Origin: Caldithrix abyssi | GTDB lineage: Bacteria > Calditrichota > Calditrichia > Calditrichales > Calditrichaceae | DNA length: 64,000 nt | NCBI GenBank assembly: GCA_011369465.1 | Contig: DRQG01000114.1 | Location: 1-64,000, forward strand | Direction: 5' to 3' | In this document: positions 41,155-51,800 of the stretch, piece by piece | Numbering within the stretch: position 1 is the stretch's first letter | Layout of the letters: the number at the start of each line of letters is the position of its first letter | Translations under genes and position numbers: made by a program | The notes under the pieces: generated by a model | Seen by the model: the letters and a program-made list of their open reading frames with translations, nothing else | Database searches by the model: none | What the model was told of the DNA's origin: nothing

Positions 41155-44100
41155 TTACCTCACAATCGCCAGTTTTCCGTATTTTCTGTCATTTTCCGTT
41201 CGCACCTCGTAAATATAAATTCCGCCGCTTACCCTTTGATTATTATTGTCCCGTAAATCCCAGGAAATCGCGCCGAAGCTGCTTTCTTCTTCTATCTTCC
41301 TTATTAACCTGCCGTTCAAATTATAAATTCGTATCGTCGCCTGCGCCGGTAAATTGGCAAAATAGACCTTTTCATCCTCGGGGCGAACCGGCTGCGGATA
41401 CAGCAAGAAAGTTTGTAAATCTTTGACCGGCTTAAACAAACTGATTCGTCCGCTTTCTTTCAAAAGTGTTCCCTCAGCGCTGTGTAAATTCTGCAATGTA
41501 AGATAGCTGGGTTTGCCGAAAGCCCCGGCCATCGACTGCGCAGGTAGAACGATTTCCACCTGCTGCCCCAGTGAATCTACTACATTTACAGCCTCTATCA
41601 TACCGGCCGGTTCAAGACGATAGTTGTTTTTATCCGTCAAATCGTCCAACCGCATCGGTTCGCTGAAGTACAATTGAACATGGTAACGATCCGGCAATTC
41701 GTAGCGCCTAAGATAAGGTTGTGGCGCTTGCGGTTCAACCCAAAAGGAAGCCTTGTTAAACCGCCGGTCCACCGGAATGCGCCCGCGGCTGAAAATATTT
41801 GTAACGGTTACCGTATCGCTCACATTTACCGGCAAGGGACGGGCAAAAGCGGCCAGCAGAGCATGCTTATCAGCAAACAACACCGCGGCTACGGCATTTT
41901 CCCCGCTGGATTGAATTTGGATACGGTAGGGGTAATCCGGGTGAATGGCAACCGGTTGGTCAAAGATAAGTTTAAGCTGGGTGGCATTTAAAACAAGCGC
42001 AGAGATCAGACGAGGCGGATAGGCCGTAACTATGGAATCGATCCGGCTGAGCGGGCTTTCTGGCACCGAATAGGAAGAATCCAGCGCGCTGGCCGCATAA
42101 TAATAGGCGGTGTTCGGCAAAAGCAGGGAATCGCTGAACTGATTTTGGGCAAGAGTAACCAGCGGTTTTAAATCATTCCAATCGGTTCCGCGATAAAGAC
42201 GGTATTGTTCCGCTCCGCTCACCGTTCCCCAATGCATACGGATATGCGTGCTGTCCGCTTCATCGATAACGAAAGGAAACGGGGCCAGAGGACGGCTGCC
42301 GTTCGCTCCGCTAAATCCGATCACAGCGTTCCCATCATTAAAATAGAATTCATCCCGGCCATCGGAATTAAAATCTGCCACGAGAACCGTATTGCTGCGG
42401 GCCGGCGCATAATGCCAGATGGGAACGAGGCTATCGCTTTCCACGCGGAATACATACAAATTGGGATAAAAGGCGGCAAAAAGAAGCGGTTGACCGTCCA
42501 GACGGCCGGTATAAACGCCGCTGTCAAATTCGCGTGTGCTGCGGTAACCGTAAAAATGCACCGCGGCTGAGGCCAGTAACGTATCCTGTGCCGTACTTAG
42601 CCGAAATCGTTCCAAGCTCCAATGGCGGGCGTCAAATTCATGCTCATAGTCCAGTTCATCCGGTGTGTGACTGCCGGCGAACAGTAACGCCCGGGGATCG
42701 GCGCTTAACATTTCGGTGGCGTCTTCATTTACGGTACGGCCCGTGCCAAGCAGTTTATATTGATTATCTCCCGTAGAGGTATAGATTATAAGATCGCCGT
42801 CATAATCGCCAAAAACGATCTCAATCCGTCCGTCTTCATTTAAATCGCTTTGCGCTATACGCGGCACTCCAAAATTGTTTTGCCCCTGGGTTGGATTGGG
42901 AAGTACGGCCGTTTGTTCGAAGCGGTTGTCACCCGCGTATTCCATAATCACGTAATCCTTATCACGATAGCCGATCAGCTCGTTTTTACCGTCGCCGTCG
43001 CTATCGCCGTAGGCCGCCGGCCAGAAATCGCTGCTATCCTGCCAGATGGTTCTTAATGCAAAACTGCCGGCAGATTCCGTTTCCAGAATATAGGCATTTT
43101 TACCATAAGCGAGCAGAATGTCCGGCAAACCATTGCCGTTCACGTCACCGGCATCGCGGGGAATGGCCTTAAAATCGGTAACCGCTCTTTGTACAAAATG
43201 ATCGCTGTCAAATTCATAAATTTCTACCGGACCGAAGGCGTAATCTTCGTCGTACCGGCTGAGCAGACATTCCTGTTTTCCGTCCTTATCCAGATCGATT
43301 GGTTTGGACAGCATATAACCGGCGGGCAATTTCCAGGGCACCGGAGTGAACGATTGAAACTGAAAATTCTCTTCCAACCGGAAATCAAAAAGCTTTCCGC
43401 TGTTATCCGCCCGGCTGAGCAAACCGCTGCCGTTCTCCGCTTCTATATAGAAAGAATACGAGCCGGGATAAGCGTTTTGAGTCAGTTTGATACTATGATT
43501 TCGCGTTTCATATCCCAAATCGATTACATCGGTTACATCCGGCCGGTCTTTTGGCCGCACATAAAGGCGCGCGCCGGTCACATCATCCGTGCGGAATTGG
43601 ATCAGGACTGCGCCCTGCGGGCCATCATACAGATTGATTACCTGAACGCCGCTTATTTCAGGCGCTGTCCGGTCGATATAAACCGTTGTGCGGGTTTCGT
43701 CTTCCCTGCCGTTCAGCAGCTGCATCTGCATCCGGATAACCAGCGTGGTATCGCTATAGGAAGCGATATCCACAGCGCCTAACGTATCGGAAAACACCTG
43801 ACGACGGTCTTCATCCAAAACGGTGAACCATTCCTGCGGTTGTTTGCCCAATCCATAGCTGACCGAAGCCTGCAGAATATCGGGATGCACGATGGAACCG
43901 ACCAGCCAGAGTTTGTCGCCCGCATGGCTGGATTCCGGAAGGGGCTGTCGCAGTTGTATGGCTCCACCTTCGCTGGTTAACACGGCGCCTATGGCCGATA
44001 AGCGGCCGGCCCCGCTGTAATAATCCCATCCTTTGGATAGCACATCCTTTGCGCTGGTTTTAAGGATATTGCGGATCTGCCCGTTGCTGTATTCCGAATT

Positions 44101-45264
44101 ATGGGAAAGCAGCAGCCCGGCCACGGCCGACACAAGCGGCGCGCTGAACGAGGTGCCGTTTACCGAATTATAACCGCCGCCAATCGCCGTACTCAGCATA
44201 TCCACGCCGGGAGCGATTACATCCAGCGTGTTTCCGTAATTGGAAAAACCGGCCAAACCGTCGGCGGGCGTCGAAGCGCCCACCGATATCACCTCCGGCA
44301 AACCGGATGGATAATGGGCAGCATCGCTGGCGCTGTTGCCTGCGGCGGCGATAAAAAGAATTCCTTCCTGCGCGGCATAGTAAATTACCTCTTTCAGAAA
44401 TCGGGACAAAGCGACATCGCCGAAGCTCATATTCACAATCCGCGCTCCGTTGTCCAAGGCATAGAGGATGGCATTGGCTACGTCATCCTCTTCCAGATAA
44501 CCGGCCGCGGTTCCGGCCCGCAAATTCATAACGCGCACGCCCGGCGCCGTTCCGCTTATGCCCCTGCCGTTGCCATTTGCAGCGACGATAATTCCGGCCA
44601 CCTGCGTTCCGTGCCCCGTACCGTATTCATCCATCGGATCATTATCCTGATCCAGATAGTCGCCCCCGTCGGGGAAACGGGGCGCGTCGGTAAAATCCCA
44701 GCCCAGCGAATCATCGACAAAACCGTTGCCGTCATCATCCACGCCGGGCAAACCGTTTAATTCCGATCTGTTTACCCATAAACCGGGACGTATGTCGGGA
44801 TGCCGGTAATCAATGCCTGTGTCAATCACTCCGATAAGCACAGAGGAATCGCCTTTGGTGTATTGCCAGGCTTGCTGGGCGCCAATGGTTTGCAGATACC
44901 ATTGTTTATCCAGCAAACTGTCGCCGGCCGAATTATTGATGCGAAAGGTCTTTACTTCCTCAAAATAATCAATCCAGCCTTGTTGGCGTAAACTATCGAG
45001 AAATTGCGGCGATGGGGTGGTATAGATAAGCCATCGGTAAAATACAGGAGCGGTCTTGGTCGAGAGGATCGCAGGTTGAAAACGGGACAGCGTATCGGCA
45101 CTTAATTTCTTGCTTAACCCTGTTATTTGCCTCAGCCCGCTATCCAGAATTTGAGATCTACGAGTGAGGCCTTTCTCTGTGAGTCGTATGAAATAATTAC
45201 CGGCGGAGGCAAGAGTCAGATTGCTTAACAGTAAGATTAGAAGGAACCGGTACTGTATTTTCAT
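41155..45264 (-). CDS. secreted subtilisin-like protease with VCBS/FG-GAP repeats and T9SS sorting domain
   Basis: This is a 1369-aa protein: signal peptide (FLLILLLSNLTLASAG) and propeptide, then an S8 domain with the triad Asp148 (GVIDTG), His218 (GHGTQVAG) and Ser372 (GTSFSAP). A long linker follows with FG-GAP/VCBS-type repeats (PIDLDKDGKQECLLSRYD, GDVNGNGLPDILLAYG, GDSDGDGKNELIGY, SDLNEDGRIEIVFGD, ADFNSDGRDEFYFND), fibronectin-like domains, and a C-terminal T9SS sorting domain (YPQPVRPEDEKV, IRIYNLNGRLIR, YIYEVR). It should be exported and surface-attached or released through T9SS. The ATG at 45264 lies four bases after the TPR gene; a longer frame to 45396 overlaps that gene and is rejected. 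No strong Shine-Dalgarno is seen. Confidence 0.92.
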   Translation of the reverse strand: MKIQYRFLLILLLSNLTLASAGNYFIRLTEKGLTRRSQILDSGLRQITGLSKKLSADTLSRFQPAILSTKTAPVFYRWLIYTTPSPQFLDSLRQQGWIDYFEEVKTFRINNSAGDSLLDKQWYLQTIGAQQAWQYTKGDSSVLIGVIDTGIDYRHPDIRPGLWVNRSELNGLPGVDDDGNGFVDDSLGWDFTDAPRFPDGGDYLDQDNDPMDEYGTGHGTQVAGIIVAANGNGRGISGTAPGVRVMNLRAGTAAGYLEEDDVANAILYALDNGARIVNMSFGDVALSRFLKEVIYYAAQEGILFIAAAGNSASDAAHYPSGLPEVISVGASTPADGLAGFSNYGNTLDVIAPGVDMLSTAIGGGYNSVNGTSFSAPLVSAVAGLLLSHNSEYSNGQIRNILKTSAKDVLSKGWDYYSGAGRLSAIGAVLTSEGGAIQLRQPLPESSHAGDKLWLVGSIVHPDILQASVSYGLGKQPQEWFTVLDEDRRQVFSDTLGAVDIASYSDTTLVIRMQMQLLNGREDETRTTVYIDRTAPEISGVQVINLYDGPQGAVLIQFRTDDVTGARLYVRPKDRPDVTDVIDLGYETRNHSIKLTQNAYPGSYSFYIEAENGSGLLSRADNSGKLFDFRLEENFQFQSFTPVPWKLPAGYMLSKPIDLDKDGKQECLLSRYDEDYAFGPVEIYEFDSDHFVQRAVTDFKAIPRDAGDVNGNGLPDILLAYGKNAYILETESAGSFALRTIWQDSSDFWPAAYGDSDGDGKNELIGYRDKDYVIMEYAGDNRFEQTAVLPNPTQGQNNFGVPRIAQSDLNEDGRIEIVFGDYDGDLIIYTSTGDNQYKLLGTGRTVNEDATEMLSADPRALLFAGSHTPDELDYEHEFDARHWSLERFRLSTAQDTLLASAAVHFYGYRSTREFDSGVYTGRLDGQPLLFAAFYPNLYVFRVESDSLVPIWHYAPARSNTVLVADFNSDGRDEFYFNDGNAVIGFSGANGSRPLAPFPFVIDEADSTHIRMHWGTVSGAEQYRLYRGTDWNDLKPLVTLAQNQFSDSLLLPNTAYYYAASALDSSYSVPESPLSRIDSIVTAYPPRLISALVLNATQLKLIFDQPVAIHPDYPYRIQIQSSGENAVAAVLFADKHALLAAFARPLPVNVSDTVTVTNIFSRGRIPVDRRFNKASFWVEPQAPQPYLRRYELPDRYHVQLYFSEPMRLDDLTDKNNYRLEPAGMIEAVNVVDSLGQQVEIVLPAQSMAGAFGKPSYLTLQNLHSAEGTLLKESGRISLFKPVKDLQTFLLYPQPVRPEDEKVYFANLPAQATIRIYNLNGRLIRKIEEESSFGAISWDLRDNNNQRVSGGIYIYEVRTENDRKYGKLAIVR

Positions 45265-45268
45265 TATA

Positions 45269-46876
45269 TTAATTTTTATTAATCGCAACCAATTTATCCA
45301 GAAACTCGATTTTTTTCTTGAAGCGCGGATTTTCCGGATCCTTCCTGGATAGCTCCATAAACACACGCCGGGCGTCTTCAAATTTTTTCTGGGCAATCAG
45401 GATTTCACCGAAAGTGGGCGTGAGCAGACTGGGATTACTCATAATGTCTTCGATATCTACCCCATCTTCGTCTTTATCATAAGACGGGGTATGCGTCTTA
45501 TCCGGTGTGCCTGCTTCTCCTTTCTGCTCTATCGTTTCTTCCGGAATGATTTTCGGTTCATCCGTTTGTTCAATGCGTTCAATGGCCTCGGTTAAATGAT
45601 CTTCCTCTTCGGCAACTTCGGTAACCTCTTCTATCTCCGCTGGAATTTCTTCTTCTATTGCTTCTTTTTCTTGCTGTAAATCGGTATCGGAAACGATGCT
45701 TTCCGCAGCGACTTCTTTTTCTTCCGTAATCGAATCGAGTTGTTCGGTCTCAGAGGATTCTTCCCGGGGAGCTTCTTCCTCTTTTTGTTTTGCGTCGGCC
45801 CGTTTTTCTTCCTGAAAAATAATGCTCGTATCAAGAATAGGTTTCTCTTCTACCATTTGCTCGTGTTCCTCGTCCGGAAGATTTTCTTCTTCGGTCGTGT
45901 CTTCACCCCATTCTTCTTCACCTTCCTCATCATCAACCACCGGTCGAAAAATATCCTCCATAAGGGTGGAAAAGTCATCCTTTACATTGTTATATTGGCT
46001 GAGATCCGGAGGATGAATGTCTATTTCTTTACTCTCGCCACTTTCAATTTGCCGTGGAGAATCGCTGCCATCTTCTTCGACAAATAACTGCTCTTCAATA
46101 TCCATCGTTTCATCCGGTGTAACCGGAACTTCATTCTCGCCTGTTTCTATGACGTGGCTCAGTATTTCGGGCTCCAGACTTTTATCATCTTCTATCGGTG
46201 CCGGCACATCCTCATCGATACCGGCTGCGGGGTCAATGATGATTTGTTCGGTATCTTCATCCTCTTGCAAACGGGCTGACGATTCATCTTCCTCGGGCAA
46301 GACATCTTCTCCCGAAATTTCCATTTCCGGCACTTCGGGGAGCTCAACGATTTCTTCCTGAGGCTGAATGTCTGCTTCCGGTTGGCCTTCTGCCTCCTGT
46401 GCAGGCTCGTTTTTCGGTTCATTTGTAACCTGCTCTTCTACGTGTTCTTGCAGCACAGTCGTCTCACCGGTATCACCCAGTTTTGGTATTGGCAGATTAT
46501 TTGCTTTTAATTCGGATAATAATCCTTCGTCCAGCGGGTTAATCAACACAGCTTTCTGAAGCAGTTCATACCCGGGTGCCGATAAATTATTTCTAAAGTA
46601 GATCCGGGCCAAGGCTCGTAAAGCCTGAATGTGTTCCGGGGCGTAAAACAAGGTACGCTCGTATTCGGTTTTGGCTTCATCGTATCGTTGGGCCAATTCG
46701 TAACAACGGCCGAGTGTGTAATGCCCCTCCGGATACATGGGAAATGTTTTCACGCCGGCTTCGCATAGTTTCATAGCGTCTTCTATCAAATTTTTGGCGA
46801 TAAGCTTGTCCGCCCTTTGGGCAAATAAAATCGATTCGCCGCCAACCTGTGCGGCAATGGATTTGGTATCAATCAT
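45269..46876 (-). CDS. TPR protein with long acidic central region
   Basis: This 535-aa protein has no signal peptide. Residues 15-120 are TPR repeats (AMKLCEAGVKTFPMYPEGHYTLGRCYELA, YDEAKTEYERTLFYAPEHIQALRALARIY). Residues 155-460 are dominated by Glu, Asp, Thr and Pro and are probably disordered. The C-terminus returns to a TPR-like helical pair (FGEILIAQKKFEDARRVFMELSRKDPENPRFKKK). The function is unknown. It lies between lptE and the T9SS subtilase on one transcript, so a part in envelope assembly or export is a reasonable guess. GAGGAG precedes the ATG. Confidence 0.8.
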   Translation of the reverse strand: MIDTKSIAAQVGGESILFAQRADKLIAKNLIEDAMKLCEAGVKTFPMYPEGHYTLGRCYELAQRYDEAKTEYERTLFYAPEHIQALRALARIYFRNNLSAPGYELLQKAVLINPLDEGLLSELKANNLPIPKLGDTGETTVLQEHVEEQVTNEPKNEPAQEAEGQPEADIQPQEEIVELPEVPEMEISGEDVLPEEDESSARLQEDEDTEQIIIDPAAGIDEDVPAPIEDDKSLEPEILSHVIETGENEVPVTPDETMDIEEQLFVEEDGSDSPRQIESGESKEIDIHPPDLSQYNNVKDDFSTLMEDIFRPVVDDEEGEEEWGEDTTEEENLPDEEHEQMVEEKPILDTSIIFQEEKRADAKQKEEEAPREESSETEQLDSITEEKEVAAESIVSDTDLQQEKEAIEEEIPAEIEEVTEVAEEEDHLTEAIERIEQTDEPKIIPEETIEQKGEAGTPDKTHTPSYDKDEDGVDIEDIMSNPSLLTPTFGEILIAQKKFEDARRVFMELSRKDPENPRFKKKIEFLDKLVAINKN

Positions 46877-46923
46877 TTTTTCTCCTCATAAAAATGAAGA
46901 TAAGGTACTTTCGTATATGGCTG

Positions 46924-47430
46924 TTACCAGCTGCCGATGGTGCTGTCCACAATTTCATCACCGATCAGCAGCAACGTCTCATCAATCACCCGATCGCGTT
47001 CTTCCAGACCGGCAGTCGCATCCAGCAAACCGTACTGCTTAATAGTTTTTTCAAATAACACTTTGGAGTTACGCAGGTCTTCGACTTTTACTTTTACCGA
47101 TATTGTTAGTTTATACTGGCTGGTTGTCTCACCCTGTTCCACGCTTACGGCTTTTTGTGTGATGGAATTGATGGTTCCGTAAACAATAACATCCGCCAGG
47201 GTTTCGTCCACAATGGCCAATGTATTATCTTCGACAAATTTGGTAATTACATAATCGGTCAATTTTTCCCGAATATTCGGATAAGCGGTTTTATCGTTAA
47301 ACAAGGGAATGGCCACCGTTTTCAGGTTAGAAGGCAACGATCCCTTAAAGGAATAATACCCGCAGGATACCAGTAACAGCCCCGCCAAACCAATCCCCAA
47401 AAATCGTATCTTATTACTGCAAAAGGGCAT
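46924..47430 (-). CDS. lptE: LPS-assembly lipoprotein LptE
   Basis: This 168-aa lipoprotein has the lipobox LVSC followed by GYYSFKGSLPSNLKTVAIPLFND, the standard opening of the FCB LptE family. Strands with ADVIVYGTINSITQKAV and YKLTISVKVKVED follow. LptE plugs the LptD barrel that inserts lipopolysaccharide in the outer membrane. Two starts are possible. The ATG at 47430 lies four bases past the upstream stop (reinitiation) and gives a 22-residue signal; the ATG at 47451 overlaps the sigma-54 activator gene by 17 bases. lptD is not in the window. Confidence 0.85.
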   Translation of the reverse strand: MPFCSNKIRFLGIGLAGLLLVSCGYYSFKGSLPSNLKTVAIPLFNDKTAYPNIREKLTDYVITKFVEDNTLAIVDETLADVIVYGTINSITQKAVSVEQGETTSQYKLTISVKVKVEDLRNSKVLFEKTIKQYGLLDATAGLEERDRVIDETLLLIGDEIVDSTIGSW

Positions 47431-47434
47431 AGCG

Positions 47435-48589
47435 CTATAATCCGTATTCATTTATTTTACGGTAGAGCGTCCGTTCGCTTATCTGCAATGCGCGGGCTGT
47501 TTTACGCCGGCTTCCGCCAAAACGCTGCAAGGTCTCTTTTATCAATTTGCGTTCCATATCGCTCAGCGTCATAGGCTGAACTTCCTTTTCAGGCGATTGC
47601 CCTTCCGGGGATGTATAAACTTCACCGTACTGTCTCTTCTGAAAAGCGATATTGTTTTCGAGTAAAGCGCTCAATGATCGTTTTATTTCGCCCATATCCA
47701 GTTTTAACGAAATTAAAGTACGATAGATCAATTCTCTTTCGGCCTGATCCGGCGTTTTGTTCAAAGGTACGGGCAGGTTCTCCGAGATACTCTCTTCACG
47801 GTGGATGTTTAACGTGTTGCGTATGTATTCGGGACGAATAATCTCGCCTTTGTTGAGGATAATTGCCGTTTCTACAAAATTTCGCAGTTCCCGCACATTG
47901 CCCGGCCAGTTGTATTCCATCATCAGGTCAATTGCTTCCGGCGCAAACCCTTTAAAATCTATATCATTTTTTAACGCATAATCGTGGCTGAATTTTTTAA
48001 CCAGTATTGGGATGTCCTGTTTTCTTTTGCGAAGGGGTGGAATACGCACCGTAATCGCCTTGAGCCGAAAATATAAATCACGGCGGAATTCCCCGGTTTC
48101 CACCGCTTTCTCAAGGTCTTTATTTGTAGCTGCGACAACACGTACATCCACTTTGTGCGTGGTGGTGCCCCCCACTCGCATAAATTCGGCTGTTTCCAAT
48201 ACGCGCAGAAGCTTAACCTGGGTGTTCAGCGCCATCTCACCGATTTCATCCAAAAATATGGTACCTTTATCGGCAACTTCAAAATATCCTTTTTTCTGAC
48301 CGATTGCGCCGGTAAAAGAACCTTTTTCGTGTCCGAAAAGTTCCGATTCAAGAATTCCTTCGGGAATAGCTCCGCAATTAACCGTTATTAAAGGTTTGTC
48401 TTTTCGTTTGCTTAAATTGTGAATTGCCGTGGCTACAAGCTCTTTGCCCGTTCCGCTTTCGCCGATAATGAGTACCGACAAATCCGTAGGAGCCACCATT
48501 GTTATGGTGTGCATCAAATCTTCCACTTCCGGGCTGTTTCCGTAAAATCCGATTTTTTTTTGTAACGATTCTAATGAGGTTCCGGACAA
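47435..48589 (-). CDS. sigma-54-dependent transcription activator without receiver domain
   Basis: This is a 384-aa protein. The AAA+ domain begins near residue 10 with no sensory domain before it: GESGTGKE (Walker A), HEKGSFTGA (GSFTGA form of the sigma-54 loop), KGTIFLDEIGEM (Walker B) and the arginine finger region RRDLYFRLKA. The C-terminal Fis-type helix-turn-helix reads GSRRKTARALQISERTLYRKIN. The start is a TTG at 48589 with GGAG eight bases upstream. In Bacteroidetes and relatives, such a receiver-less activator commonly precedes lptE, and the same order is seen here. Control may be by level or by an unlinked partner. Confidence 0.9.
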   Translation of the reverse strand: MSGTSLESLQKKIGFYGNSPEVEDLMHTITMVAPTDLSVLIIGESGTGKELVATAIHNLSKRKDKPLITVNCGAIPEGILESELFGHEKGSFTGAIGQKKGYFEVADKGTIFLDEIGEMALNTQVKLLRVLETAEFMRVGGTTTHKVDVRVVAATNKDLEKAVETGEFRRDLYFRLKAITVRIPPLRKRKQDIPILVKKFSHDYALKNDIDFKGFAPEAIDLMMEYNWPGNVRELRNFVETAIILNKGEIIRPEYIRNTLNIHREESISENLPVPLNKTPDQAERELIYRTLISLKLDMGEIKRSLSALLENNIAFQKRQYGEVYTSPEGQSPEKEVQPMTLSDMERKLIKETLQRFGGSRRKTARALQISERTLYRKINEYGL

Positions 48590-48803
48590 GGCATAAGCTC
48601 CGTACTGTTGTTGGAATATTATATTTGATGTAATTTATTAAATAATAATAGTTAAATCAATTTGGCAGAATATCTGCGAGAACGACCGATTTACAGAACA
48701 ATAACCGATAAAACTAGATAAACAAACCGTATCTTAATGGGTTGGCCGGGATAAACAGTACTCAAAAAATATAAAAACGAGACCGGGCTCAAAAAAACAA
48801 TGA

Positions 48804-48837
48804 ATAAAAAAAGGCTGCCCGTTTTCGGACAGCCTTA
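48804..48837 (-). terminator. intrinsic terminator after the giant T9SS protein gene
   Basis: On the minus strand AAGGCTGTCCG and CGGGCAGCCTT pair (one wobble) around AAAA and are followed by a T-run. It starts 18 bp past the stop at 48855. Confidence 0.88.
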
Positions 48838-48854
48838 GTCAATGTATATTCAGT

Positions 48855-51800
48855 TTATTTTAAAAGCAGCATTCGTTTTACCTGTTGGAATTTGCCGGCT
48901 TGAATGCGATAGAGGTAGATCCCGCTGGAATAGCCCGAGGCATCAAATTGGATTTTATGATACCCGGCCTGTTTACGGCCATTGAATAACGTGGTTACCT
49001 TTTGTCCCACTATATTATAAACATCGATCCGTACATCGCTGGCTACAGGCAAACCGAACACAATGGTTGTTTGCGGGTTAAAGGGATTGGGAAAATTCTG
49101 CATCAACGAGTAATCTTTGGGAATGCCATTCAGTTCATCCAATATACCGCTAAGGTCTTCAACGGTGATGGTAATCGTATCTTTATCCGTAGCGTTACTG
49201 TCATCGGTTAGTGTACAGAAGAGGTAAAATTCACCGATGATATCCGAGGAATAGATCGTGAGCGTATCCGTTTCGGGATTATAGTTATAACTGATGGCTA
49301 CAGGATCGCTTTGTTCGAAGGACCAGACCAGGAGTGAGTCAGGCGTATCCACATCCGACTCGTATTTGGTCATATCCAATTTGGTAGAATCATTTACCCC
49401 CATAGACATTTGCTGCGGTAAATTTACGATTTCCGGCGGATCGTTTATGGAATGGACATTCACAACAACCGTTGCCGTATCGCTGGATCCATTGCCATCT
49501 GAAGCAGCATAGCGGAAAGAATCGCTTCCGAAGAAATTGGCGTCCGGTGTGTATAAGACAGCCGTGTCCCCTACAAGTGAAGTAGTCCCGTTCGGGGGAT
49601 CGCTTATCCAGGTGACGGTAAGGTTATCTCCATCCGCATCGCTATCGTTGGATAGTACCTGTATGGTCACATTGTTATCTTCGTTAGTGGTTGCACTGTC
49701 ATCCTGGCTGACTACCGGATCGTTGACCTGCTCAACAAGCATATGAACGGTTGCCGTATCCTTCAATCCTGTTCCGTCATCAATCACATAAGAGAAGCTG
49801 TCTTTTCCAAAGAAATTTGCATCCGGTGTGTAGGTGACGGTGCTGTCATTGTTGTTTACGGCGCTGCCATTTGGCGGATCGGTTATACTGATCACGCTTA
49901 GTACATCGCCGTCGGCATCGCTATCGTTTTGCAACACATTTATCGTGATGGCCGCATCTTCCGTTGTCGTAGCGCTGTCATCCACTGCTACAGGTTTATC
50001 GGCAACAGCATTAATTGTTATGGAAACCGTAGCCGTATCTTCCCCGCCGTTTCCATCCTGTACAATATACGTAAAGCTGTCACTGCCGTTATAATCCGCA
50101 TCCGGAGTGTACTGGATACTGCTGTCACCGCTTACCTGGGCGCTGCCGTGCGCCGGATTTCCCACACTGGAAATAGTCAGCGGATCTCCTTCGGGATCGC
50201 TGTCATTGGTAAGTACATTGATCGTTACGGATGCATCTTCATCTGTTACTCCGTTGTCATCGCCGGCTACGGGGTTACCGTTCACTGTAATGACCACATC
50301 CGCCGTGTCAGCCCCCCCGTTTCCGTCACCAAGGATATATTGCAAAGTATCCGTTCCGTAAAATCCGTTATTAGGTGTATATGTTATCGTACTGTCATTG
50401 TTGTTAGTGGCATTGCCGTTGCTGGACTGTATGATATCCGTAACAGAGAGCGCATCGCCATCCGGATCGCTGTCGTTACGCAATACATTCACTGTAACAG
50501 GGTCATTTTGCGATGTTCCTGCAGAATCTTTTACGGCAACCGGTTTCCCGTTTACGGTTATACGTACCATAGCCGTATCGCTGCCGTTATGACCGTCCGA
50601 CAACACATATTTGAAACTATCGGGGCCATAAAATCCGTTGTTTGGCGTATAGGTGATGGTGCTGTCATTATTGTTCACTGCACTACCGTTGGCCGGCGCC
50701 AACACTTCGCTCACACTAAGCGTGTCATTATCCGGATCGGAGTCATTTAGCAGTACATTAACCGTAATACTCTGATCCTGTTGTGTCGTATCGGCGTCAT
50801 CCACAGCCAATGGCGGGTCATTAACACCCGTAATGGTGATACGAACCGTGGCGGTGTCGCTTCCGCCTATTCCGTCCTCAATCGTGTAGGTGAAACTATC
50901 TGCGCCAAAAAAATCAGAATCCGGTGTATAAGTGACGGTTCCGTCATTATTGTTCGTCACACTACCGTTTGCAGCCTGGGTTACCGCACTCACCCAAATG
51001 GAATCTCCCTCACTATCCGAATCATTCTGCAATACGTTAATAGTAACGGCATTGTCTTCCGTAACACTTGCCGTATCATCAACGGCCATCGGGGGATCAT
51101 TCACTGTTACAAAAACTCTGGCTGTATCCAGAGAGCCGTTTCCATCGCTGATAACATAGTCGAACGAATCGGCCCCAAAAAAATCCGTATTCGGTGTATA
51201 GCGTACCGTACTGTCATTTAAAACAGTGGTTGTTCCATTTTGGGCACTCAAAGCATCGCTAACCACAACGGTATCTCCATCCACATCCGTATCATTGGAG
51301 GTAACCGGTATATCCACTGCTGTGTTTTGAGGGGTTTTAGAAGAATCGTTAACCGCTTGCGGCGCATCGTTGACAGCGTTTATCGTTACAAAAACCGTAG
51401 CGGTGGAAGAAGCGCCCTGGTCGTCCGTAACCGTATAGGTGAAGTTATCTTCCCCGTTATAGTCCGCATCCGGTGTATAAGTTACACTGCTATCGCCAAG
51501 AATAGCTACTGTACCATGCGCTCCCTGTGTAACATCCGTAACCGTGAGGGTATCGTTTTCAACATCGCTGTCATTTGCCAATACATTTATCGTTCCCTGA
51601 GTATCTTCATCGGTTGTCAGAGAGTCATCAACTGCATTTGGAGCATCATTCACAGCCATTATGGCAAAAGTTGCCGCATCGCTATCCGTTTTTCCCCCTT
51701 CATCAGTAGCCGTAAATGTGATGGTTTCCGTACCGTACCAATTCTCATCCGGAGCCGTAATGGTGGCCACCCGGTTGGCATCGATGGTCACGGTTAATTC

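Noticed and set aside
45265-45396. 44-residue N-terminal extension of the subtilase
   Set aside because: It overlaps the coding end of the TPR gene and buries the signal peptide.
48663-48677. TGGCA-N8-TGC with correct -24/-12 spacing on the plus strand, a sigma-54 promoter look-alike
   Set aside because: It points away from the sigma-54 activator gene and no plus-strand gene lies downstream; it is also part of a GCAGA/TCTGC inverted repeat. Most likely chance.
49929-50750. 273-aa and other long plus-strand frames opposite the giant repeat gene
   Set aside because: They repeat with the 273-bp period and are antisense shadows of the Ig repeats.
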